DNA from: a virus
Direction: 5' to 3' (one strand)
DNA: 31,757 nt
Virus record (IMG/VR): IMGVR_UViG_3300013136_000027
Span: 1 to 31,757 of that record
The notes beneath the pieces are model-generated. The model was not told where the DNA came from and did not search any database. It saw nothing but the letters and a program-made list of their open reading frames with translations. Shown here one piece after another: positions 8,865 to 15,855 of this stretch. Position 1 is the first letter of the stretch; every line of letters starts with the position of its first letter. The position numbers and the translations under genes are program-made.

Positions 8865-9357
8865 GTACAAACCTCACTATCGTAGCGAAGAAGCCGCGGC
8901 CGAACTCCTCCACGTAATCTACATCAGACATGGTGCTTATTAAACCCATGCCTACGGCCGATATCAGAGCTTGGGATAGTACCGCCCACCAAGCGTAACC
9001 AAAGAAAAAGAAAGGTAGTGTTGAAATACCAACAAAGAACCCGTGCATCCAGAAGTTATCTTTACCCTTGTTAAAAGGCACCCAATCCCAGTAAGTAGAT
9101 AAAGCAGCACCCATCGCTCCCCAGGTACAGATACTTGCGATCAGCAAGTGTAGCGGAGGTGCTTCATGCCAGAAAAGAAGTAATCCGGTAATGCTTAACG
9201 GCGGTATCAGCCAGTCTCTTATCCAAGAGTGCCGTAGCCATTTCGGTATCCACTTCGGTCGTGCCGTGTCTTCCTGGCCCATTCCACCAGCGCGGTAAAG
9301 AATAGCCGATAATCCTGATAGTATTGCTAAAGCCCCAAGTTTAAGCGGAATTTCCAT
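8857..9357 (-). CDS. Polytopic membrane protein of unknown function
   Basis: The 166-residue protein has about four hydrophobic segments: residues 5-20, 50-65 (PPLSITGLLLFWHEA), 72-88 and 107-145 (FVGISTLPFFFFGYAWWAVL onward). A basic loop with KWIPKWLRHSWIRDWLIPP lies between the first two. It sits among several small membrane proteins and just before the adaptor gene, a position where a holin or other envelope-acting protein is plausible, but no family is recognised. The start has GAGGGTAAACTT upstream. Confidence 0.65.
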   Translation of the reverse strand: MEIPLKLGALAILSGLSAILYRAGGMGQEDTARPKWIPKWLRHSWIRDWLIPPLSITGLLLFWHEAPPLHLLIASICTWGAMGAALSTYWDWVPFNKGKDNFWMHGFFVGISTLPFFFFGYAWWAVLSQALISAVGMGLISTMSDVDYVEEFGRGFFATIVRFVHG

Positions 9358-9569
9358 AAGTTTACCCTCACTCCTATTATCTTGTTCTCATCCGGACAGC
9401 TTTGGATGATCTGCGTTTGGATTGTCTGATGAGTGGTTTTTGCTATAAATACCTTGTGGTAGATACCGATGGCGATGGCGGATAGGACAAGAACCCATAT
9501 GATCTTGCCTACCCGCTTACCGTCAATCGGCAGAAAACCCTTGAACAGAGTTATCAGCCAGAGCCACAT
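9327..9569 (-). CDS. Small single-span membrane protein, 80 aa
   Basis: The start chosen is the ATG at 9569, because the longer in-frame extension overlaps a well-formed 32-residue gene. The product begins MWLWLITLFKGFLP, carries one clear membrane span (IIWVLVLSAIAIGIYHKVFI, about residues 24-43), and ends with an exported-looking domain containing one Cys and a WKFRLNL strand. It overlaps the next membrane protein by 31 bp. A role with the neighbouring membrane genes in lysis is possible but unproven. Confidence 0.55.
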   Translation of the reverse strand: MWLWLITLFKGFLPIDGKRVGKIIWVLVLSAIAIGIYHKVFIAKTTHQTIQTQIIQSCPDENKIIGVRVNLWKFRLNLGL

Positions 9570-9570
9570 G

Positions 9571-9669
9571 TTATTTCTTTGCCGGATTCTTGATCCAGCC
9601 TCTTTTGATGAAATACCACATCGCTGCAGCACCCACCAGAACCAAAACAACTCCTATCAGTACGATCAT
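9571..9669 (-). CDS. 32-residue single-span membrane peptide
   Basis: The ATG at 9669 follows a textbook TAAGGAGGAAAA ribosome site. The peptide is one hydrophobic segment (IVLIGVVLVLVGAAAMWYF) followed by a basic tail with KRGWIKNPAKK. Its stop lies one base before the next start. The N-out, basic-tail-in topology resembles small phage holin-complex or antiholin peptides, but size alone cannot prove this. Confidence 0.65.
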   Translation of the reverse strand: MIVLIGVVLVLVGAAAMWYFIKRGWIKNPAKK

Positions 9670-9678
9670 TTTTCCTCC

Positions 9679-9852
9679 TTATTTGTAGTCCTCTGCTTCT
9701 TTGTGGAATTTATGTAAATCCTCTTCTCTGCGCGCGTCAAACTCGTGTCCGCAGATGAGGCATATTATTTTCAGTTTCCTCCCGCTGCGCCAGGTCATCT
9801 TTTCTCCGTTGCAATGAGGGCAACGATCCTTCTCCCTTCTTTCTATCGCCAT
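9679..9852 (-). CDS. Small zinc-ribbon protein, 57 aa
   Basis: The ATG at 9852 lies inside the last codons of the holin-like gene (coupled start); a longer in-frame version from 9900 is less likely. The product has CPHC and CLICGHEF pairs about 22 residues apart, a four-Cys zinc ribbon, in a basic protein with an acidic/His tail. Such small ribbons are common in phages; no function can be assigned. Confidence 0.6.
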   Translation of the reverse strand: MAIERREKDRCPHCNGEKMTWRSGRKLKIICLICGHEFDARREEDLHKFHKEAEDYK

Positions 9853-10073
9853 CCTATATGTGCTACCAATATCCCGAAAACTATTCCGATAGCCCCCCAC
9901 ATTAACCTTGATTGAACAATTCGCCCCTTACAGGGCAGTTTAGCGAAGTCAATCTTTAATCCGTCTATCTTATCGCAGAGTTTCTTGCGGTATTCGGTAG
10001 TTGTTTCCATCCACTCGGTTACTTTAGCTGTAAAAGATGCTACTTGAATTTCCAACTCTTTTAACTCATCCAT
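9843..10073 (-). CDS. Holin-like / XhlA-like protein: coiled coil plus C-terminal membrane span
   Basis: This 76-residue protein has an N-terminal heptad-like helix (MDELKELEIQVASFTAKVTE and on), a basic linker, and one C-terminal membrane span (MWGAIGIVFGILVAHIGW). The architecture is that of haemolysin XhlA-type phage proteins, which cooperate with holins. No endolysin was recognised nearby, so a lysis role is an inference from architecture. The gene is short and coupled to the zinc-ribbon gene by an overlapping start. Confidence 0.6.
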   Translation of the reverse strand: MDELKELEIQVASFTAKVTEWMETTTEYRKKLCDKIDGLKIDFAKLPCKGRIVQSRLMWGAIGIVFGILVAHIGWR

Positions 10074-10074
10074 C

Positions 10075-10239
10075 TTATTTCTCCGTAGTTGTCTCCTCTA
10101 CCTTCGGTTTATTCATTTCCTCGGCTATCCGTCTTACCAAATCCCCTATCCTTCCGCCCGTGGGTAATTGTATTGTTCCTAATATCGCTGCCTGAATAAT
10201 TGCCTTACCTAACTCACTATGCAACTTTTCCAAGTCCAT
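10075..10239 (-). CDS. Hypothetical 54-residue phage protein
   Basis: The ATG at 10239 lies one base after the stop of the preceding gene, with AGGAGGATAGG as its ribosome site. The product starts MDLEKLHSELGKAIIQAAIL and continues with a helix (IGDLVRRIAEEMN) and a Glu/Thr-rich tail. It is soluble and helical, with no family recognised. It sits between a small helical protein and the holin-like gene. Confidence 0.6.
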   Translation of the reverse strand: MDLEKLHSELGKAIIQAAILGTIQLPTGGRIGDLVRRIAEEMNKPKVEETTTEK

Positions 10240-10240
10240 C

Positions 10241-10447
10241 CTATCCTCCTAATTGGTCTATCTGCTGCTGTATGTTGTCTTTTGTCGTGTTTAGTTTTCC
10301 CAGTCTTTCCGCCTTTATTTGGGCAAAGGTTGAGCCTATCTCCTCGGTAGTCAAATTTCCTATCTCATCAAGCATTTCATTCAATGCCCCGATGTCCATT
10401 CCTAATCTTAACGCTATCAAAACCCGTGCTTTTTGTTTAGTGGTCAT
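10241..10447 (-). CDS. Hypothetical 68-residue helical protein
   Basis: The ATG at 10447 is preceded by AGGAGAACTT; an ATG at 10480 in the same frame lacks a ribosome site and would overlap the fibre gene. The product begins MTTKQKARVLIALRLGMDIG and is predicted helical, ending KDNIQQQIDQLGG. It has no Cys and no membrane span. It follows the large fibre gene, where small chaperone-like or fibre-assembly proteins can occur, but nothing shows that directly. Confidence 0.6.
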   Translation of the reverse strand: MTTKQKARVLIALRLGMDIGALNEMLDEIGNLTTEEIGSTFAQIKAERLGKLNTTKDNIQQQIDQLGG

Positions 10448-10463
10448 AAGTTCTCCTATTCCT

Positions 10464-12335
10464 TTAGGGATTTGATACATAACTTGTGAGTATTCCCTTT
10501 GAGAATGTCATTTGAGTAACCTGTCCGCTGGTTCCATCTGAATAAAAGTTTAAGGTTACATCCAGTCCTGCCGTTCCGTTTACATTCATTCCCCCCGTAA
10601 AATTTATATCTCCACTAATATCCAGTTTATAAGAAGGTGTTGCTGTCCCTATTCCTATTCTATCGGTAGAAGCATCAAGATAGAAAAGATTGGCGTCCGT
10701 GTCCCCTTCAATTCTCAAATCATAATCAGCACCTGTGTCGTTTATAATAATTCCTTCTCCACCAGCAGTTAAACCTGTTTTAAAAGTCATTCTATCAACC
10801 AGTGTTTGCAGTGTAGTTCCTGAAGTTGTTTGAACTGGTGTTTGCAAAGAAAGATATTGTGTTGACGCAGTTCCACGACCCATACCAGAAGATATAATAA
10901 GAGGGCAACCATTCCCATTAGAGCTTCCGCCATTGTTTCCACCTCTTAAATAATGTGTTTCTCTGGTTGCACCACCCGCACCATCGTTTCCAAGAAGTAA
11001 AGCATAGTTAGCTGTCGTGCCACCGAATTGTGCGGAAGAAGTTGAGATAATTCCGTAATCTGTGCTATCTATACGAAAAAGAACATTACCGCTTGCAGAA
11101 GATGCGAAGTAAGCGTTGCCAGCGACATAAAATCCGTATCCATTTGGTAAGGTTATACTTTGTCTTATGTTTATCGCTCCATCTGCATCTATTAAAAGTG
11201 CATTACTTGGAAATGTTCCAGAAGCAGGAACAAAACCTGAAGTTGTGAAATTAACTAGGGCTTTCCAAACCTTTAATGTCTTACCACTTCCAGCACCATA
11301 ACCTAAATTATTTGCATAAGTTTCAAATTGAGTGTCGCTTGTTATATGTGCTACCCTGTCCCATTGTGCTCCGTCTGTAAGTGAGACATAATCCCCAATG
11401 GCAAGTTCTGTGGTAAATTGCCCACCACCATCAGAGGTGCAAACCTTTGATGTGTTTACATAAGAAACAAGTCCTGTCGCAGTAAATTTTGCATCTCCAC
11501 GCACAGTTAGTTTATTTGTAGCTCCTGTTACGGTATGATGATTTATTCCAAGTCCATTTCCTGAAACTGCATTATATGGAAATTGAAAATCTATATTATT
11601 AGACAATAACCCTGCCGTTGAAGCAAAAGGAATATAATTTAATGTAAGTCCTGAATCAGTTATATTTGCAAAAGTTACAGTATCACCAGATTTATAATAA
11701 GTATTTGTATCAACAGTAAGAGTTCCGTTTGAAGCAGAGAATTTAACAAAGCCATCTGTTGTATAAGCATTTAATTTTACTGTTCCCGTTTTTGAGATAT
11801 TCAGTCTTTCATATGCCGAAGAATATCCACCTGTATTAACAGTAAAATAACCATTTGCCCCACCTGCACCAAGTGCAAGTTGCCCGTTCAAGTGTTCCGC
11901 AAAGAACCCGAAGGAGTTAGCGGCAAGATTCACTCCTCCGCCGGAGTTATAGTTTGAAGCGGAAAGAAAAATCTGTCCTAAAAGACTGGTGGCTTGGTAG
12001 AAATCTACCGCCACATAAGAAAGTGCGGCAGACGCATTATTGGCTTCTTGAACTATTTTTAATCCAGTTCCCGCACTACCATTAGGGGAGTTTATAGTAG
12101 TTGTCCTAAAAGATGGAGTTGAGGTAGTTTTAACTGCTTGGTTTAAATAATCAACTGAAATAAGTTTCTTATTAGCATCTGTCATTAACGCCTGTGAGGC
12201 AGTTAGCCAGTCTAAAACAGGCGAGGCGGTTACGGTCTGGGGAGTGGGATTTTGGTCGAGGAGGAGGAAAGAGCCGCTTAAATCAGCAATAGACTGATAT
12301 TTATCAAGTTTCTTGATCGCTGCATCGTAAGCCAT
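10464..12335 (-). CDS. Large tail fibre / appendage protein, 623 aa
   Basis: The N-terminal helix (AIKKLDKYQSIADL) is followed by a long beta-rich shaft full of Gly, Asn, Ser and Thr. The C-terminal part contains DRIGIGTATPSYKLDISGDINFTGG, the 'iGiGt.sP..kLdv.G' repeat typical of phage fibres and of proteins upstream of intramolecular chaperones. A full peptidase S74 chaperone is not visible; only about 45 residues follow the motif. It is thus a fibre or tailspike-like protein, probably trimeric. It lies in a separate cluster from the LamG fibre, so the particle may carry two appendage types. Confidence 0.75.
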   Translation of the reverse strand: MAYDAAIKKLDKYQSIADLSGSFLLLDQNPTPQTVTASPVLDWLTASQALMTDANKKLISVDYLNQAVKTTSTPSFRTTTINSPNGSAGTGLKIVQEANNASAALSYVAVDFYQATSLLGQIFLSASNYNSGGGVNLAANSFGFFAEHLNGQLALGAGGANGYFTVNTGGYSSAYERLNISKTGTVKLNAYTTDGFVKFSASNGTLTVDTNTYYKSGDTVTFANITDSGLTLNYIPFASTAGLLSNNIDFQFPYNAVSGNGLGINHHTVTGATNKLTVRGDAKFTATGLVSYVNTSKVCTSDGGGQFTTELAIGDYVSLTDGAQWDRVAHITSDTQFETYANNLGYGAGSGKTLKVWKALVNFTTSGFVPASGTFPSNALLIDADGAINIRQSITLPNGYGFYVAGNAYFASSASGNVLFRIDSTDYGIISTSSAQFGGTTANYALLLGNDGAGGATRETHYLRGGNNGGSSNGNGCPLIISSGMGRGTASTQYLSLQTPVQTTSGTTLQTLVDRMTFKTGLTAGGEGIIINDTGADYDLRIEGDTDANLFYLDASTDRIGIGTATPSYKLDISGDINFTGGMNVNGTAGLDVTLNFYSDGTSGQVTQMTFSKGILTSYVSNP

Positions 12336-12649
12336 TAAAAAGTATTGTAATAATAGTCGAAAGTGCTTAAAGACGCGCGGTTAGTCCAGTTCAAAGCGTA
12401 GGTGTCATTTCCTGCCGTATACCGGTAGGTAGTAACGCTTGCAACAGTCACCGCTTTCATGATATACCAACGTCCGTCTTTATCAACAAACCCAACATAC
12501 ATAGTGCCTGCAACCGATTCGTCCTTATCGGAGATATTCCAGCCTTCATCAGAGACGCAGAGCGACCCGTTAGGCCGCACCTGCGCCTGGAGCTGTTCAA
12601 AATCGTCATTATCCTTCTTGTGTCCTACAATTCTGACTGCTTGAGCCAT
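12335..12649 (-). CDS. Hypothetical protein linked to the fibre gene, 104 aa
   Basis: This is a beta-rich protein with no recognised family. It starts MAQAVRIVGHKKDND and has a WYIMKAVTVASVTTYRY stretch, then ends in NRASLSTFDYYYNTF. Starts and stops on both sides overlap in TAATG junctions, so it is co-translated with the large fibre protein. 'RWYI.k' followed by a strand-rich C-terminus is common in small virion-associated proteins near fibres; this is only positional evidence. Confidence 0.6.
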   Translation of the reverse strand: MAQAVRIVGHKKDNDDFEQLQAQVRPNGSLCVSDEGWNISDKDESVAGTMYVGFVDKDGRWYIMKAVTVASVTTYRYTAGNDTYALNWTNRASLSTFDYYYNTF

Positions 12650-12831
12650 TATGAAGTATCCTTATGCAAAATAACTGCTTTGTACTTGTTATCAGGAGTA
12701 TGAATTATCTTGATAAGCCATGCTGCCTGAGTGGTAGAATCTAACGTCTCTAACTTAGTTTCAATCGCTGCCGCTGCGGTTATAATATCAGTAGACGTTG
12801 AAACGTAGTCTGAAGCAATATAATTTGCCAT
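12649..12831 (-). CDS. Small phage protein, paralogue of the adjacent gene
   Basis: The 60-residue product (starts MANYIASDYVSTSTDI) aligns with the protein at 12840-13016 throughout: MAxY, xxD, an Ala-rich helix with AIE/ALE, LETL/LMET, then IIxxPxxxKYxxVIxH. The ribosome site AGGAGGAATA is strong. The pair are tandem duplicates whose function is unknown; their place before the fibre suggests virion or assembly roles. Confidence 0.65.
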   Translation of the reverse strand: MANYIASDYVSTSTDIITAAAAIETKLETLDSTTQAAWLIKIIHTPDNKYKAVILHKDTS

Positions 12832-12839
12832 TATTCCTC

Positions 12840-13016
12840 CTATGCTTCGTGAATGATAACACCCTGATATTTACGAGCGTTTGGAAGCTCAATTATGTCC
12901 ACATAATAAATAGTTTTAGTGTCTGTAATTGTTTCCATCAATACTTCTAATGCCGCCATTACAGCTTCTATGCTGTCTGCAGCAGTAGTTAAATCTGTAA
13001 CTGCGTATGCCGCCAT
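12840..13016 (-). CDS. Small phage protein, paralogue of the adjacent gene
   Basis: The ATG at 13016 has TAAGGAGGATAA upstream. The 58-residue product begins MAAYAVTDLTTAADSIEAVM and ends KYQGVIIHEA, matching its neighbour at 12649-12831 in layout and in the C-terminal KY..VI.H motif. Its own coding frame is intact. It has an N-terminal helix and a C-terminal strand pair, with no Cys and no membrane span. Confidence 0.65.
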   Translation of the reverse strand: MAAYAVTDLTTAADSIEAVMAALEVLMETITDTKTIYYVDIIELPNARKYQGVIIHEA

Positions 13017-13025
13017 TTATCCTCC

Positions 13026-13457
13026 TTACGCCATATTCAGGGTAGCCCAAGTCCATCTCCAGGGCTTTCCCGGATATTCAAATGTGATTGTAGTCAGATT
13101 GTTCGCCCCAGTATCGTCAGCGTCAGCTATTGTCGCGGTTACTACTTTGACCTCTACCTCAGGGCCGCCATTAACACTAACCCATAAAGAACCAGGATTA
13201 GGCTTAGCTGTGGCATTAGCGAAAGCATCTCCTAAATGAACCAATCTTTTGTCGGCTGTAAACTTCAGCATGTCTCCGTTTGCTAACAAAACATCTTGGT
13301 TAGCACCAGCTCCTACATAAGTTCCAGTCTCCCCCAAGTCATAGAGATAAATCTGAAAATTCTGGGCTGTTCCGCTTACTGTCGTCCTTTCTCCGTCAGG
13401 TAATACCCACGGAGAGCTTGCAGTATCGATTGTTATTGTCCGTAATGCGTCTGCCAC
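13026..13457 (-). CDS. Hypothetical beta-rich phage protein, 143 aa
   Basis: The start is GTG with AAAGGAGGAACAG upstream. The protein is beta-rich with many Thr, Val and Gly residues, for example LVHLGDAFANATAKPNPGSL and VEVKVVTATIADADDTGANN. It resembles an Ig-like or virion-decoration protein in composition only. It lies at the downstream edge of the sugar cassette, the first gene after it that looks structural. Confidence 0.55.
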   Translation of the reverse strand: MADALRTITIDTASSPWVLPDGERTTVSGTAQNFQIYLYDLGETGTYVGAGANQDVLLANGDMLKFTADKRLVHLGDAFANATAKPNPGSLWVSVNGGPEVEVKVVTATIADADDTGANNLTTITFEYPGKPWRWTWATLNMA

Positions 13458-13471
13458 CTGTTCCTCCTTTG

Positions 13472-13627
13472 TTATTTCTCTTCTACGAGTTCACCCTTAC
13501 TAGGGTCGTACTTCACCTTGCTGAATTCTCCGTGAACCCGCAAGTCTCTCAGTGCCGCTTCGTCAGCGTGCTCCTGTCTTGCCTTCAGATACTCTTTTGT
13601 TTCCTTTGCGTGCTGTTTTGCGTCCAT
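13472..13627 (-). CDS. Hypothetical charged 51-residue protein
   Basis: The ATG at 13627 follows the methyltransferase stop directly (TAA ATG). The product is strongly charged and helical at the start (MDAKQHAKETKEYLKARQEH) and ends with FSKVKYDPSKGELVEEK. A longer frame that overlaps it on the same strand (13563-13760) is a shadow of the methyltransferase gene. No family is recognised. Confidence 0.55.
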   Translation of the reverse strand: MDAKQHAKETKEYLKARQEHADEAALRDLRVHGEFSKVKYDPSKGELVEEK

Positions 13628-14449
13628 TTAGAAATACCTCCGTTGCGCTATAATATGAAGATCGAACCAGCTCATAAACCGGCTTGAGTAATTTCTTCTC
13701 TTCAGTATTATGTTGAATCCCAATCGTTCGAGCTCTCTGACCAGCGCTCTTTCCGACCAAAGTATGTAATGCTCCCTCTTCTTGAAATACGGCCAGCCAG
13801 CGACCGTATTCTTGTAAATAAATTCCACATCGGGAGTAGAAATGAATAGTACACCTTTAGGATCAAGAAGCTCATAAGCCTTATTAAGGGCGGCAAGAGG
13901 ATCTGGCATATGCTCGAGAACATGACCCATCCAAATAAGATCAAACTTCCTATCAAGCTTCTCAGCGCCTGTCGCCTGTTTAACCGAATCGTTGGATAAG
14001 CTGAAGTCATAATTTAAGAAATCTCCTTTGTATATGTTGCCTTGCCCTGTGAGTGTCGGGTTAACATCTATAGCCCAGGTCAACCAGCCTCTTTCTTTCA
14101 TCGCAGAGAGGATATACGGCACGCAGAACCCTACATCTAACATCATCCTGCCGAAAGTTAGCTCTTCTATAAGCGGTGCATAGAGCCTTAAGAGATACTC
14201 GTAGCGCTCCTTCGCGGACTTGCCCTCAGCAAGATTAGCTATATACTTCTCATCGTAGGCTTCTAACCCTTCTGGGAACTTATCCTGGAACCAGACACCA
14301 CAACCACACTCAAACCATAAAGATCTATCGCCAGTTTTGCCGTCCTCTATTGCATCTGCCTTTATTGTTTCAACATTGCATATCGGACAGAACTGCGGCG
14401 TTACTTTGATCGTGCTCTTTTCTTTCGATAATACTTCTGATTCGGTCAT
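13628..14449 (-). CDS. Zinc-ribbon class I SAM-dependent methyltransferase
   Basis: The 273-residue protein has an N-terminal Cys set (CPIC at 21-24; CGCG at 48-51), then a class I fold: MMLDVGFCVPYIL (motif I, Asp105-Gly107, with Cys where Gly is usual), AIDVN with acidic Asp128, and FDLIWMGHVLEHMPDP (HxLEH, motif IV region). It matches small-molecule or sugar C/O-methyltransferases found in polysaccharide clusters, including the 'CP.C' zinc-binding N-terminus of sugar C-methyltransferases. Its first 80 bp overlap the HNH gene. It probably modifies a nucleotide sugar or glycan made by the cassette. Confidence 0.8.
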   Translation of the reverse strand: MTESEVLSKEKSTIKVTPQFCPICNVETIKADAIEDGKTGDRSLWFECGCGVWFQDKFPEGLEAYDEKYIANLAEGKSAKERYEYLLRLYAPLIEELTFGRMMLDVGFCVPYILSAMKERGWLTWAIDVNPTLTGQGNIYKGDFLNYDFSLSNDSVKQATGAEKLDRKFDLIWMGHVLEHMPDPLAALNKAYELLDPKGVLFISTPDVEFIYKNTVAGWPYFKKREHYILWSERALVRELERLGFNIILKRRNYSSRFMSWFDLHIIAQRRYF

Positions 14450-14903
14450 CTTCTACCCCATAATGCAGTTTCTTATGGCATTCTTTACATAAGGTGATGC
14501 CATTTTCAACCTTTTCCCGGAATTCAGGATATTCCTTAAAAGATAGAATATGGTGTGCGTGCAATTCCCCACCATGGTGTCCGCATAATACACAAGTCCA
14601 TTCATCCCGCTGATAAACTGCTTTAGCCCAATTTAACCCCAACAATCTATTGCGAAGCAATTTAGTTTCTTTAGTTTTCCCGCCCTTCCAATTAGGACCC
14701 CTTTCACCAAGTTGTGCATGTTTACGGCAATAAAGAGCTCTATGTCTAAAACTTATCGGAGTACCGCAAACCAAGCACTCTCTATTTATCTCGGGTTTTC
14801 TTCTCCCTAAGCCAGAACACTTCCAAGAACAATATTTACCTACGTTCTTCTTGTGTAAATATACCTTAAACTGCTTCTTGCAATACTGGCACTCTTTTAG
14901 CAC
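14370..14903 (-). CDS. HNH endonuclease, probable free-standing homing type
   Basis: The 177-residue protein has an N-terminal Cys-rich treble-clef-like part (CQYCKKQF, KYCSWKC, CLVC), a NWKGGK spacer, and a C-terminal HNH domain with YQRDEWTCVLCG, LHAHHILSF and ENGITLCKECHKKLH. The catalytic His pair and both zinc Cys pairs are present, so it looks active. It overlaps the glycosyltransferase 3' end by 38 bp and the methyltransferase 5' end by 80 bp, as if inserted at the junction. It is paralogous in architecture to the gene at 27794-28480. Confidence 0.8.
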   Translation of the reverse strand: MLKECQYCKKQFKVYLHKKNVGKYCSWKCSGLGRRKPEINRECLVCGTPISFRHRALYCRKHAQLGERGPNWKGGKTKETKLLRNRLLGLNWAKAVYQRDEWTCVLCGHHGGELHAHHILSFKEYPEFREKVENGITLCKECHKKLHYGVEDDRIRSIIERKEHDQSNAAVLSDMQC

Positions 14904-15855
14904 TTAAAACCTCTTCTATTCTTTTATACAGACGCTCAGGAGGAATCCCCTCAGCCATACACCAGGCTGCATGAGTGACGCACTCAATCGGGCATTGTAT
15001 ATCATGGTCGTAAATAAGTCTGAAACACGGACTACAGGCACATTCTGCTTCAAGCGAGTAATCATTCTTAAAGTGCTTAGTTATGTTAATGCGAGTCGTA
15101 TGTCCCAAGAGACCAATCTTCGGTGTCTCGTAGCAACCCGAGGCGTGCAGCACGCCGGTATCCGGAGAGATCACTAAATCTACAAAGCCTGTCAGAGCCA
15201 TCGCTGTCCTTACGGAGATCTTTCCGCTTAAGTTTGTGATGTCGGGGTCTTCGATACTCTCTAACATTTGGCATTTCTCATCTCCTGTGGTAATAAAGTG
15301 GACATTCTTATAGTTCTTTAATACCTCACCCATCACGTAATCCGCCCATGGATAGACTTTCTGATGACCAGAACCGGAGAGCTGCCAGAGTATGTTAAAC
15401 TTGCCGGGGGACAGGTGTTTCCGCGCTTCCTCAAGCTCGAAAGGAGTAAAGTATAGCTCAGGAAGCTTCTGGCAACCCTCTAGTTTGGCCCACTGCTCAG
15501 AGGCATCATAGTAATTACGGTCACAAAGAGCTCTGCGTTCTGCCTTCGTGTAATTATACTGTGGCTGGATGGGATGTAAGGCTACGTTACATTCTAATGA
15601 TTCTGAGAAGTTAATGAATTTATCCGGCTTGATATTCGCTTCAAGCTTTTTCCAATGCTCCGGAAGATCGTCAATGTGCATCTTTTCATCGTGTTCAATA
15701 TATTCATCCACATTCGGGTTTTCCTGCAGAACTTCTTTTCCTCGTTTATTAGTGTTGAGAACGACATAATATCCCAACTCCTTAAGACGCTTTAATACAG
15801 GAGTAATAATCAGCATATCACCATAAGCACCCAAACGTATTACCAGCGCCTTCAT
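14866..15855 (-). CDS. Glycosyltransferase family 9 (heptosyltransferase-like)
   Basis: The 329-residue protein opens with KALVIRLGAYGDMLIITPVL, the GDxL signature of GT9 ADP-heptose:LPS heptosyltransferases. It later has YPWADYVMGEVLKNYKNVHF and LVISPDTGVLHASGCYETPKIGL, the classic 'DTG..H.A......i.l.G' donor-site motif. It transfers a heptose-like sugar to lipopolysaccharide or another acceptor. Two Cys pairs occur near the C-terminus (CACSPCFRL). The last 12 codons overlap the HNH gene, so its original C-terminus may have been altered. The ribosome site is GGAGGAAA. Confidence 0.85.
   Translation of the reverse strand: MKALVIRLGAYGDMLIITPVLKRLKELGYYVVLNTNKRGKEVLQENPNVDEYIEHDEKMHIDDLPEHWKKLEANIKPDKFINFSESLECNVALHPIQPQYNYTKAERRALCDRNYYDASEQWAKLEGCQKLPELYFTPFELEEARKHLSPGKFNILWQLSGSGHQKVYPWADYVMGEVLKNYKNVHFITTGDEKCQMLESIEDPDITNLSGKISVRTAMALTGFVDLVISPDTGVLHASGCYETPKIGLLGHTTRINITKHFKNDYSLEAECACSPCFRLIYDHDIQCPIECVTHAAWCMAEGIPPERLYKRIEEVLSAKRVPVLQEAV

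Noticed and set aside
8112-8885. Plus-strand open frame opposite the adaptor gene
   Set aside because: Antisense shadow of a conserved structural gene; no start signals.
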